Below are positions 1 through 8,054 of a DNA stretch of 64,000 nucleotides, piece after piece. The stretch is from Nannocystis sp. Its GTDB lineage: Bacteria; Myxococcota_A; Polyangia; Nannocystales; Nannocystaceae. The stretch's first letter is position 1. Each line of letters opens with the position of its first letter. Below the pieces are notes generated by a model. It saw nothing but the letters and a program-made list of their open reading frames with translations, was not told the origin of the DNA and ran no database searches. The DNA is taken from positions 2,791,548 to 2,855,547 of the forward strand of contig JADJRG010000013.1 in the NCBI GenBank assembly GCA_016712315.1, read 5' to 3'. Made by a program: the position numbers and the translations under genes.

Positions 1-1
1 C

Positions 2-814
2 GTGGAGGCGCTGAGCCGGGCGGCGCGGGCGGAGCAGGCGTTGGCGCTGCGAGGGGCGCTGCGAGCGCCAGAGATCGAGCGCAGGACGACGCCTGAGGCG
101 GGAGAATTTTTTGGGTGCTACTGGGCGAGCGGGACGCCGGCGATCTTTGTCGACTTGGTGACGCGTTGGCCGGCCTTCGGCCGCTGGAGCGCCGCGTCGC
201 TGCGGGAGCGCTTCGGCGAGGTGGAGGTCGAGGCGGAGATCGGCCGGGCAGGCGATCCAGAGCCCGACATCCATTATCTGGCGCACCGCCGACGGCTGCG
301 CCTCGCGGACTTCATCGACCAGGCGCTGGCGGCGGGCGAGAGCGACGACCTGTATATGATCGCGCGCAACCACAACCTGGCGCGGCCAGAGCTGCGGGCG
401 CTGCTGGAGGAGATCGAGCCGCCGGCGGGGTACTTCGATGAGGCGCGGCTCGCGGGCGGGGCGGCGCTGTGGTTCGGCCCCGCAGGGACGGTGACGCGGC
501 TGCACCACGACTGCTCCAATATCTTGTTCTGCCAGGTGGTCGGGCAGAAGCGGGTGCGGCTGGGGGCGCCGGAGGATCCCGCGCTGCTGAGCGCGGCGCG
601 GGGGGTGTACTCGCGGATCGACCCCGAGGCGCCGAGCGCGACGGAGGCGGCGCCGAGGCTCTACGACGTGACCTTGGCGGCCGGCGAGGCGCTGTTCATC
701 CCGGTGGGCTGGTGGCACCACGTGCGCGCGCTAGAGCTGTCGATCAGCGTGGCGCTCAACGCGTTCTCGCGGCCGAACTGCTTCGATTGGTATATGCCGG
801 GGCGGGTCGAGTGA
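2..814 (+). CDS. JmjC/cupin_8-like Fe(II) dioxygenase family protein
   Basis: The 270-residue protein reads like a cupin-8/JmjC-type Fe(II), 2-oxoglutarate-dependent hydroxylase. Seen: an HxD iron-binding motif at H168-H169-D170 in the context TVTRLHHD, and a distal histidine at H239 or H240 in GWWHHV, with the expected spacing of about 70 residues. The first third (PAIFVDLVTRWPAF) matches the usual N-terminal strand of the family. Known: such proteins hydroxylate protein side chains or small molecules; the substrate here cannot be told. The GTG at base 2 is the first possible start in the window, so the true N-terminus may lie upstream and be cut off. It converges on the kinase gene that ends 19 bases downstream. 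Confidence 0.8.
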   Translation: MEALSRAARAEQALALRGALRAPEIERRTTPEAGEFFGCYWASGTPAIFVDLVTRWPAFGRWSAASLRERFGEVEVEAEIGRAGDPEPDIHYLAHRRRLRLADFIDQALAAGESDDLYMIARNHNLARPELRALLEEIEPPAGYFDEARLAGGAALWFGPAGTVTRLHHDCSNILFCQVVGQKRVRLGAPEDPALLSAARGVYSRIDPEAPSATEAAPRLYDVTLAAGEALFIPVGWWHHVRALELSISVALNAFSRPNCFDWYMPGRVE

Positions 815-833
815 GGCTGGCCTAGAGGACAGG

Positions 834-3800
834 TCAGCGGATCGGCTTGGTGCGGACGGTGTCCTCGTCGGGGGCGGCGGGGGCGTCGTCCGGGTGGCTG
901 GGGGCCTCGATGAAGGTGGTGCCGCGGTCGCGCTCGATCCGGCCGAGCGCCTCGGTGGCCCAGTTGGCGAGGCTGTACTCCTTGGCGGACTCGAAGTCGG
1001 CGAGCATCTCCTCGAGCTCGCGGCGGGCGCGCGGGCTCTGGCCGCGGAGGTGGGCGAGCTCGGCGTCGAGCAGGCGGAGCTGCTGGACGGCCATGTGCTC
1101 GCCCTGGATCTGCTGCATGTCGGCCTTGGCGTCGGCGAGCATGACGGCGCCCTCCTCGACGTGGCCGAGGCGGGCGAGGGTGTAGCCGAGGAAGCCGCGG
1201 TTGAGGTTGACGTGGAAGTCGTAGCCGTGGAGCCCGGCGAGGCGGATCGCCTCGCGGAAGGCGTCTGCGGCGGCCTCGTGCTCTCCTGACCGAAGGAGCA
1301 GGTCGCCGAGGTTGTGCAGCGGGGGGATCAAGAGGCGGGTGGTGTTCGCGAGGCGCAGCTCGTCGATCGCCTGCCGGGTCTCGGGGATCGCGCGGGCGGC
1401 GTCGCCGCTGAGCACCGCGAGGAAGGCGATCCCCGACAGATAGGCGCGGCGGTGGATGACCGGGACGCGGGCGGCGATCGGCCGGGCCTCGTCGTGGAGG
1501 CGGCGGGCCTCGTCGTGCTGGCCGCCGATCGAGAGGCAGCGGAGGCGCACGCCGATGACGTAGGTGACGTCGACGTCGCTGGCGCCCGGGAGCGCGCGGA
1601 GCTGCATGGCCTCGCCCGAGTAGCGGAGCGCCTCCTCGACCTCGCCGGCGAAGATCAAGACCTCGGCGCGGCGGTTGGCGATCCGCAGCTCGAGGCCGCG
1701 ATCGCGCGCGAGCTTGGCTGCCTCACCGGCGCGGCCGAGGCGCTCGAGCGCGCGCTCGGCGGCGCGCGCGGTGTCGAGCGCGAAGCGGTCGACGAGGCCG
1801 AGCCAGAAGAGCGACTGCGCGCGGTAGTCGCCGAGCAGCTCGGCGACCAAGACGCCGGCCTCGTAGTGGGCTGCCTCGCGCTGGAGGTCGTCGAGGGCGC
1901 CGGCCGCGTGCTCGAGCAGCGCGAGCATGGCGCTCAGCAGGCGCGGAAGCGCGGCGACGCGGCCGTAGCGGCGCAGGCGAGCGATCAGGCGCTCGAGCAC
2001 GTCGGCGGCGAGCTGCGGCTCGGAGGCGGCGATCAAGGCGTCGGCGGCGCGCTCGAGCTCGTCGACCGACTCGAGCCCGGCGGCGGCGTCGTCGAGCAGG
2101 CGGGCGCGCAGGTAGGTGAGCTTGGGGTCATGGACGCCGAGCTCGGCGATCCGCTCGGCGAGGTCGAAGCGGGTCTCGCTGAGGGACTCGCCGTAGCGGC
2201 TGCGTACGGCCTCGCGCACCGACTCGTGGGCGAGCGCGACGACGCCCGAGCCGAGCGCGGTGTTGCGGATCAGCAGGCCCTCGCTCTCGAGGCGGTCGAG
2301 GGTGCGGCGGAATCGCTCGCGGCGGAGGTCGCTGAGGTCGGCGAGCTTGTCCTCGTCGATCGGCGCCTCGACGAGGTAGAGGATGCTGGCGACCTCCCAG
2401 GCGCTGCCGCCGAGGGCGTCGAGGCGGGCCTCCGAGCGCTGGGCGAGGCTCTTGTGGAGCTGCTCGGCGGCGACCGAGGAGGCGCGTAAGACCCACGAGT
2501 CGGCGTCGCGGACCAGGATCGACTCCTCGATCAGGGCGCGCAGGGTCTCGCGGAAGGAGAGCGGGTGGCCGCCGGTCAGCTTCTCCAGCATCGACGCGAG
2601 ATCGGCGAGCACGGGGATGTCGCCGAGGATGCCCTGAAGGACAGCTTGCATCTCCTTGTGGGTGAAGGGGCGGAGCTGCCAGAGCTCGGCGAGCTGCTCG
2701 CGGACGACGGCGTCGAGGGTGGGCCGGAGGCGGCCGTTGGGCTCGGTGGTCAGGCAGAGGAGGATCCGCGCCTCGTTGTGGTCGATCGCGCGGATGAGCT
2801 GCTCGACGGTGGTGCGCATCGCCTCGCCGCCGCGGCCGAGCTCCGAGAGGTGGAGGACGAAGGGGCGCTCGGCGGCGCAGCGGACCAGGAATTCGGTGAT
2901 CTGGCCGGAGAAGGCGTCGTCAGAGCGGCGATCGCGGGCGGCCTGGACGAGCTCGGCGTGGCGCTGGACGGCGGCGCTGCGGTCGCTGAGGGCCGTGGCG
3001 AGCTGGAGGACGAGCGGCCCGAGCGAGCCGACGCTGCCCTCGGCGGACCAACAATTGCCGTCGACGAAGACGCCGTCGCCGAGCTGGACCTCGCGGCGCA
3101 GCTCGGCCATGAGGCGGTGCTTGCCCATGCCCTCCGGCGCCTCGATCACGACGGTGCGGACGAGGCGGCCGCGCGTGGGCCGGAGATCGCGGGCCTGCGC
3201 CTCGGGGCGGAGGATCTCGACGGCGCGGGTGAGCAGGATGTCGAGGTAGCCGGCGCGGTCGACGAAGGGGAGGTGCTCGACGAGCACGCGCGCGAATTCG
3301 CGGCGATCTTCGACGCTGGCGAGGCGGCCGCGGATCTGCGCGCTCTCGCGGCGTAGCAGCTCGAGCACGATGCTGCGGGCGCTCTGCGGGCGGCGGCTCG
3401 GGTCCGGCTCGAGCATGCGGCCGATCAGCTCGGCGATCACCGGGCTGGTGAAGGGGAGCAGCGCGCCCGCGAACTCGGGCCGCCAGTCCATCTGGTGCCG
3501 CAGCGCCTCCTTGAAGTCGCGCGAGGGGAAGGGCTTCTGCCCGCGCAGCGCGGTGTAGAGGGTCGCGGCGAGGGCGTAGATGTCGGAGCGGCCGTCGGTG
3601 GGCTCGCCGCGGATCTTCTCGGGCGCGGAGAAGCCAGGGGTGCCGTGGACCTCGTACTCCTCGGCGGCGGCGGCGGTCGGCCGCCGGAGCACGCGGGCGA
3701 GGCCGAAGTCGATGATCTTGGCCTGCGGCGGGGCGCCTTCCGACTCGGGCGGGAGCACGAGCACGTTGCTGGGCTTGATGTCCTCGTGGACGAAGCCGAG

Positions 3801-4358
3801 CGTGTGGATGTAGTCGAGGGCGCGCGCGAGCTGGACGAAGACCTCGACGACGACGGCTTGCGGGGCCCCCTTGAGGTACTCGCCGAGCGAGAGGCCGTGG
3901 ATCAGCTCCTGGGTGAAGAAGAAGCTGTCCTGGGCGTCGCAGCGGCCGAAGTCGTAGACGGCGGCGAGGTTGGGGTGGTGGAGCTGGGTGAGGAGGCGAA
4001 ACTCGTCCTTGAAGCGGACGGTGGCGTCGTCGATGAGGCCCTGGGAGTTGCCGAAGGAGCGGCTGATCAGCGCGGTCTTGCGCAGCGGGTCGCTGTAGCG
4101 GCTGATGCTCGAGCTGGGCGGCTGGAGCAGCGAGCGCGCGGCGACAGAGCGGGTCCCGGGCTCGGCGCTGATGTCGTGGCGGATCACCTTGAGGGCGACG
4201 AGGCGGGCCTCGAGCTGGTCATAGGCCTCATACACGGCGCCAAAGCCGCCCCGGCCGAGCAGGCGGCGGATCTTGTAGCGGCCGGCGATCGTCTCCGGGA
4301 GCGGCTCGTCGCTGATCTCGTCGCCCGTCGTGGGCATTTCGGGCGCTTCGGTGCTCAT
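834..4358 (-). CDS. PknK-like Ser/Thr protein kinase with AAA ATPase and TPR-rich C-terminus
   Basis: A 1174-residue regulator. Residues 27-335 are a protein kinase: glycine loop LGRGGFGAV (34-42), lysine K57 in LVALKVIR, catalytic loop HEDIKPSN (191-198, HED instead of the usual HRD) and DFG at 217-219. An extra segment of about 55 residues sits between strand 3 and helix C. From about residue 400 an AAA/STAND-type ATPase starts with the P-loop EAPEGMGKHR (408-417), followed by a long helical TPR-like region to the C-terminus. Known: this layout is that of PknK/MalT-type signalling kinases, which sense inputs through the ATPase-TPR part. Substrate and signal are unknown. The ATG at 4358 gives a full kinase domain. 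It is last in a run of five genes on this strand. Confidence 0.9.
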   Translation of the reverse strand: MSTEAPEMPTTGDEISDEPLPETIAGRYKIRRLLGRGGFGAVYEAYDQLEARLVALKVIRHDISAEPGTRSVAARSLLQPPSSSISRYSDPLRKTALISRSFGNSQGLIDDATVRFKDEFRLLTQLHHPNLAAVYDFGRCDAQDSFFFTQELIHGLSLGEYLKGAPQAVVVEVFVQLARALDYIHTLGFVHEDIKPSNVLVLPPESEGAPPQAKIIDFGLARVLRRPTAAAAEEYEVHGTPGFSAPEKIRGEPTDGRSDIYALAATLYTALRGQKPFPSRDFKEALRHQMDWRPEFAGALLPFTSPVIAELIGRMLEPDPSRRPQSARSIVLELLRRESAQIRGRLASVEDRREFARVLVEHLPFVDRAGYLDILLTRAVEILRPEAQARDLRPTRGRLVRTVVIEAPEGMGKHRLMAELRREVQLGDGVFVDGNCWSAEGSVGSLGPLVLQLATALSDRSAAVQRHAELVQAARDRRSDDAFSGQITEFLVRCAAERPFVLHLSELGRGGEAMRTTVEQLIRAIDHNEARILLCLTTEPNGRLRPTLDAVVREQLAELWQLRPFTHKEMQAVLQGILGDIPVLADLASMLEKLTGGHPLSFRETLRALIEESILVRDADSWVLRASSVAAEQLHKSLAQRSEARLDALGGSAWEVASILYLVEAPIDEDKLADLSDLRRERFRRTLDRLESEGLLIRNTALGSGVVALAHESVREAVRSRYGESLSETRFDLAERIAELGVHDPKLTYLRARLLDDAAAGLESVDELERAADALIAASEPQLAADVLERLIARLRRYGRVAALPRLLSAMLALLEHAAGALDDLQREAAHYEAGVLVAELLGDYRAQSLFWLGLVDRFALDTARAAERALERLGRAGEAAKLARDRGLELRIANRRAEVLIFAGEVEEALRYSGEAMQLRALPGASDVDVTYVIGVRLRCLSIGGQHDEARRLHDEARPIAARVPVIHRRAYLSGIAFLAVLSGDAARAIPETRQAIDELRLANTTRLLIPPLHNLGDLLLRSGEHEAAADAFREAIRLAGLHGYDFHVNLNRGFLGYTLARLGHVEEGAVMLADAKADMQQIQGEHMAVQQLRLLDAELAHLRGQSPRARRELEEMLADFESAKEYSLANWATEALGRIERDRGTTFIEAPSHPDDAPAAPDEDTVRTKPIR

Positions 4359-4523
4359 GGACGGCGCAGGCTGGCAGCGGCCAAAGGGTAGTCGCAGGTG
4401 CTCCGGCTCACAATGGGGCGGACGCGGCAGTATTCCACAGGCGCCGCGAGGGTTGGGGCGCGGCCTCGGCGCCCCTGAGTGAGCTTGCAGCCGTTAAGCG
4501 CGGCGCTTGTAGGGCGAGGTCGC

Positions 4524-5351
4524 TCAAAGGGTCCGGGGCCCCCAGGTCGGCGGTTCACCCGCGCGGATCGCCGCGAAGGCGGCGCGGCCGCGGGCGGCCT
4601 CTCCGTGATCGACGCAGCGCTCGTAGGCGGCGGCTTCGACGGCGAGGCGGGCCTCTTCGGGCTGGCCGAGGGCGTCGAGCAGGCCGCGCTTGAACGCCGC
4701 GATCGCGGTGGGTGAGCGGCCGCGGAGGCGATCGGCGAGCTCGCGCGCCCGTTGAAGGCCGCGCCCTAGGTCGGGCACGAGCTCCTGGGCGAGGCCGATC
4801 CGGGCGGCCTCGGCTCCGTCGATGGGCTCGCCGGTGCAGCCGAGGCGCAGCGCGTGGGCAGGGCCGATGAGGTGGGCGAGCTCGGCGGTGCCGCGGGCCC
4901 CAGGGATGATGCCGAGGCCGGTCTCGGGGAGGGCGAAGCTGGCTCCGGGTGTGGCGAGGGTGTAGTCGGCGGTGAGGATGAACTCGAGGCCCCAGCCGAG
5001 GGTGACGCCGTGGCTGAGGGCGATGGTGAAGATCGGCAGGCGGCGGAGGCGCTGCATGAGGCGGCGCTGGTCGTGGACGTGGGCCTTGACGCGGGCGTCG
5101 TCCCAACCTGCTCGCTCGGTGACGTCGGCGCCGGCGATGAAGATCGGCTTGCCGCTGGCGCTCACCCGGCGGCTGGTGGTGCACAGGCAGGTGACCGCGG
5201 GCTCGGCCTCGATGTGGTCACAGAGCGCGGCGAAGGCGGCGAGCTGGCGGCTGCCGATCTCGTTGGCCTTGCCGTGGTCGAGCTCGAGCACGAGGAGCTG
5301 GTGCTCCGCCTCGTAGCGGGGGTGGAGGAGGTCGAAGGGCGCGAGATCCAT
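4524..5351 (-). CDS. Enoyl-CoA hydratase/isomerase family protein
   Basis: A 275-residue crotonase-fold protein, normal length for the family. Seen: the first oxyanion-hole segment PIFIAGADVTE, the second GVTLGWGLEFILTADY, and the active-site stretch FALPETGLGIIPGARGT with a glutamate in the place of the catalytic acid/base. Known: these enzymes hydrate or isomerise acyl-CoA thioesters, in fatty-acid or aromatic degradation. The specific substrate cannot be assigned from sequence alone. It lies between the nucleotidyltransferase and the PknK-like kinase on the same strand, 54 and 165 bases away, and has no other beta-oxidation gene next to it. Confidence 0.85.
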   Translation of the reverse strand: MDLAPFDLLHPRYEAEHQLLVLELDHGKANEIGSRQLAAFAALCDHIEAEPAVTCLCTTSRRVSASGKPIFIAGADVTERAGWDDARVKAHVHDQRRLMQRLRRLPIFTIALSHGVTLGWGLEFILTADYTLATPGASFALPETGLGIIPGARGTAELAHLIGPAHALRLGCTGEPIDGAEAARIGLAQELVPDLGRGLQRARELADRLRGRSPTAIAAFKRGLLDALGQPEEARLAVEAAAYERCVDHGEAARGRAAFAAIRAGEPPTWGPRTL

Positions 5352-5405
5352 CGCCGGCAGGGTACGGGAGGCCGCCGCCGTCGCGGGCGCGCGGCCGCCG
5401 TGAGC

Positions 5406-6011
5406 TTATTCTCGCGCGGCGAGGAGGCGCTGTAGATCGGCGGGGGTGTCGATGTTTTCGAAAATCGCGGGGTCGTCGACCGGGCGCTCGCGGCGGCGGC
5501 CCGCCTCGGCTTGGCGGCGCAGCCAGGCGCGGGGGCCGTCGGCGGGGGCGAGGCTCCGTAGCTCAGCGAAGCAGGCGGAGGGGTAGAGGATCGGGTGGCC
5601 GCGGCGGCCGCGGCAGGCAGGCTGCCAGATCGCGGCGGGGTCGTCGGCGTGGGCGGCGGCGAGGGCGGTGAGGGTGGCGAGGGCGAGGTGCGGGCGGTCG
5701 ACGGTGAGCACGAGGGCGCCGCTGCTGGCCGCGGGTAAGGCGGCGAGGCCGGCCTGGAGGCTCGATAGCTGTCCTAAGGGCCATGTTTCATTGTAGACCT
5801 CGAGCGCGGGGGCGAGCGCCGCCGGGTCGAGGCGGGTCGCGCCGCTGACGGCGAGGATCGGCGCGCACTGGGCGGCCGCGGCGAGCTCGATCAGGCGGCG
5901 GAGGAAGGTGCGGCCGCGGTAGACGAGCTGCGCCTTGGGAGCGCCCATGCGCGTCGAGGCGCCGGCGGCGAGGATGATCGCGGCGAGCGGTCGCTCCCGT
6001 CTATTTGTCAT
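5406..6011 (-). CDS. MocA/MobA-like nucleotidyltransferase
   Basis: A 201-residue NTP transferase of the MobA/MocA type. Seen: the nucleotide-binding signature AAIILAAGASTRMGAPK at residues 10-26, the NETWPLGQLSSLQAG segment, VDRPH in the place of the metal-binding DQP-type motif, GHP, and a C-terminal DTPADL. Known: the family links GMP or CMP to molybdopterin, or activates sugar phosphates. The sequence looks closer to MocA (molybdenum cofactor cytidylyltransferase) than to MobA, but no molybdoenzyme gene is nearby, so the substrate stays open. The ATG at 6011 places the signature near the N-terminus as expected. Confidence 0.8.
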   Translation of the reverse strand: MTNRRERPLAAIILAAGASTRMGAPKAQLVYRGRTFLRRLIELAAAAQCAPILAVSGATRLDPAALAPALEVYNETWPLGQLSSLQAGLAALPAASSGALVLTVDRPHLALATLTALAAAHADDPAAIWQPACRGRRGHPILYPSACFAELRSLAPADGPRAWLRRQAEAGRRRERPVDDPAIFENIDTPADLQRLLAARE

Positions 6012-6101
6012 GGCGATCTCCTTGGTATGTCCTGAAGGACATGCTCGCGTGACCTGCCTAGAGAACGGGGGAAGGGGGGAAGGATCGAGAGATAGAGAAA
6101 T

Positions 6102-7313
6102 TTAAAAAAATGAGGCGTCGGCGGGCCACCAGCCGGCGGGGGCGCGCAGCCGCGAGAGGGCGCGGGCGCGGTGGGCGTCGAGGATCGTCTGATAGAAGCG
6201 GGTGATCCGGTCGAAGACGGCGGGCCAGGCGTGGGCCGCGGCGATCCGCTCGGCGAGGGCGGGCTCGGGGCGCGGGTCGGCGAGGGCGCGATCGATGGCG
6301 GCGGCGAGCGCCGCGCTGTCTCCTGGGTGGAAGGTGCGGCCGCCGCCGTAGCGATCGATGAGCTCGGCCGCGCCGCCCGCGGCCGGGGCGACGACAGGGG
6401 TGCCGCAGGCGAGGGCCTCGAGGGTGGTGAGTGAGAAGGTCTCGTGGGCGCCGAGGGCGAGGAAGAGGTCGGCGCTGGCGATCAGCTCAGCGACCTCGTC
6501 GCGGCTGAGAGGGCCCTCGTGCAGGGTGATCGCGTCAGGGTTAGCGGCGCTGACAGCGGCGACGCGGGCGCGCTGGGGGCCGTGGCCGGCGATGACGAGG
6601 CGGCGGCGAGCGCCGACGATCTGAGGAGAGGCCGCGAGGAGCAGGTCGACGCCCTTCTCCGCGGAGAGGCGGCCGATAAAGAGGATGAGCTGATCGCCTT
6701 GGGCGACGCCGAGGCGGGCCCGGGTGGCCTGGCTGCGGCGTGATGGGCGAAAACGCTCGGTCTCGACGCCGAGCGGGGTATGGAAGAGGCGATCGAGGCC
6801 GAGCGCGCCGAGGCGGCGCAGCACGTGCTCGCTGGCGCCGAAGGTGGCGCTCATGCGGCGGTAGATGAGGCCCATGTGGCGGCGCGCGAGGCCGCCGGCG
6901 AGGGCGGCGAGGGCGGGCAGGCGGGCGAGGGCGGGCTCGACGTAGGTGCCGGGGTAGTCGGCGTGGACGAAGCCGACGGTGGCGACGTCGCGGCCGCCGA
7001 GCGCGGCCGGCACGAGCCAGGGGAGCAGGTAGGGGCTGCCGATCTCGATGAGGTCGGGGGCGAAGTCGCGGAAGACGCGGGCGAGGGCGCGGCGGCTGGT
7101 GATCACGCGGTAGCCGGCGCCGCCGATCGGCCGGGCAGGGAGCTCGTAGACGAGGGCATGACCGACGCGGCGCACGGCCTCGCGCTCGCCAGGGACGAGC
7201 AGGGCGTAGGCGTGCTGCGGCCGCTCGGCGAAGTACTCGAGCTTGCGCTCGTGATAGACGCGGACGCCGCCGCCGGTGGGCGAGTAGAAGTTGTTGACGT
7301 CGCAGATCCGCAT
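6102..7313 (-). CDS. Glycosyltransferase family 4 protein
   Basis: A 403-residue GT-B glycosyltransferase. Seen: N-terminal acceptor half starting MRICDVNNFYSPTGGGVRVYH, the donor-half opening LILFIGRLSAEKGVDLLL, and the GT4 sugar-nucleotide motif E-x7-E in HETFSLTTLEALACGTPVV. Known: GT4 enzymes transfer a sugar from a nucleotide sugar with retention of configuration, commonly in exopolysaccharide or glycolipid synthesis; acceptor unknown. It starts 12 bases after the winged-helix gene on the same strand, so the two are probably cotranscribed. The stop lies in an A-rich stretch that is unusual in this GC-rich DNA. Confidence 0.88.
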   Translation of the reverse strand: MRICDVNNFYSPTGGGVRVYHERKLEYFAERPQHAYALLVPGEREAVRRVGHALVYELPARPIGGAGYRVITSRRALARVFRDFAPDLIEIGSPYLLPWLVPAALGGRDVATVGFVHADYPGTYVEPALARLPALAALAGGLARRHMGLIYRRMSATFGASEHVLRRLGALGLDRLFHTPLGVETERFRPSRRSQATRARLGVAQGDQLILFIGRLSAEKGVDLLLAASPQIVGARRRLVIAGHGPQRARVAAVSAANPDAITLHEGPLSRDEVAELIASADLFLALGAHETFSLTTLEALACGTPVVAPAAGGAAELIDRYGGGRTFHPGDSAALAAAIDRALADPRPEPALAERIAAAHAWPAVFDRITRFYQTILDAHRARALSRLRAPAGWWPADASFF

Positions 7314-7325
7314 CGCGGCGGGGCG

Positions 7326-7997
7326 TCAGCGCTTGATCGTGTAGTAGGTGCCGCGCCCCATGCCGTGGCGGGCGAGGCGGTCGTTCTTGACGAGCTGGCC
7401 GATGTGGAAACGGAGCTTGCGCCGACCCATGCCGGTCGACTCCTCGAGCTCTTGCATGGTCGCTTGTTTGAGCCTTCGGACCATCGGCAGGAGCAGCTTG
7501 GCGGCCTGCTCGATGCTCATCGCTTCGCCGTCGGGGTCCTCCGGGACGGCGACGCGGCGGCTGGGCGGGGCGGCCTTGCTGGGTTTGGTCGGCGCGGCGG
7601 GTTTGGCGAGCGGCGCCGACTTGGCGAGCGGCCGCGCGGCGGGCGGGGCGAGGTGGCTGGTCCTCCGGCTGGCGGGCGGGGGCGGGGCGGGCGGGGGCGG
7701 GGCGGGCTTGGAGGCCTTGGCGGGGGGCGCGGTGGCTGGCGCGGGCTGGTGCGGGCGCGCTTCGACGGGGGCGGTGCGGGGCGCTGGCGCGCCGCCGCGG
7801 AGGGCGCTGGCGAGGTCGGCGAGGCAGAGATCGCCGATGGTGTCGCTCCAGCCGAGGTGCGCGGCGGCGTCGACGATCTCGCCGAGGGTGGTCTCGGGAT
7901 CGAGGTCCGTGGCGAGCACCTCAAGCACGGCGCGCTCGCGCTCGGGGATGAGATGACGGCGGAAGGAGTCGTCAAAGCCAGGTGTGGTGCGCGACAC
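7326..7997 (-). CDS. Winged-helix DNA-binding protein with Pro/Ala-rich linker
   Basis: A 223-residue protein with three parts: a small N-terminal helical region (residues 1-70), a low-complexity Pro/Ala/Lys linker (about 70-150), and a C-terminal domain (about 155-223) that looks like a winged helix: ATMQELEESTGMGRRKLRF for the recognition helices and GRGTYYTIKR for the wing. Inference: a DNA-binding regulator whose linker keeps two domains apart. A protein of similar design (N-terminal helical part, basic low-complexity linker, C-terminal wing ending RYKL) is encoded near 52.6 kb. It overlaps nothing and precedes the GT4 gene by 12 bases. Target genes are unknown. Confidence 0.6.
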   Translation of the reverse strand: MSRTTPGFDDSFRRHLIPERERAVLEVLATDLDPETTLGEIVDAAAHLGWSDTIGDLCLADLASALRGGAPAPRTAPVEARPHQPAPATAPPAKASKPAPPPPAPPPPASRRTSHLAPPAARPLAKSAPLAKPAAPTKPSKAAPPSRRVAVPEDPDGEAMSIEQAAKLLLPMVRRLKQATMQELEESTGMGRRKLRFHIGQLVKNDRLARHGMGRGTYYTIKR

Positions 7998-8054
7998 GGC
8001 GCGGACTATAACAGCAGCCGCGCGCGCCCGCTCAAGGCGATCGCCGCGCTCTGC

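Noticed and set aside
1314..2489. Long open frames on the plus strand inside the PknK-like kinase gene (also 2565-3356 and 3495-4391)
   Set aside because: They are antisense shadows produced by extreme third-position GC; the translations are Gly/Ala/Glu/Asp-rich without domains, while the minus strand encodes a complete kinase-ATPase.
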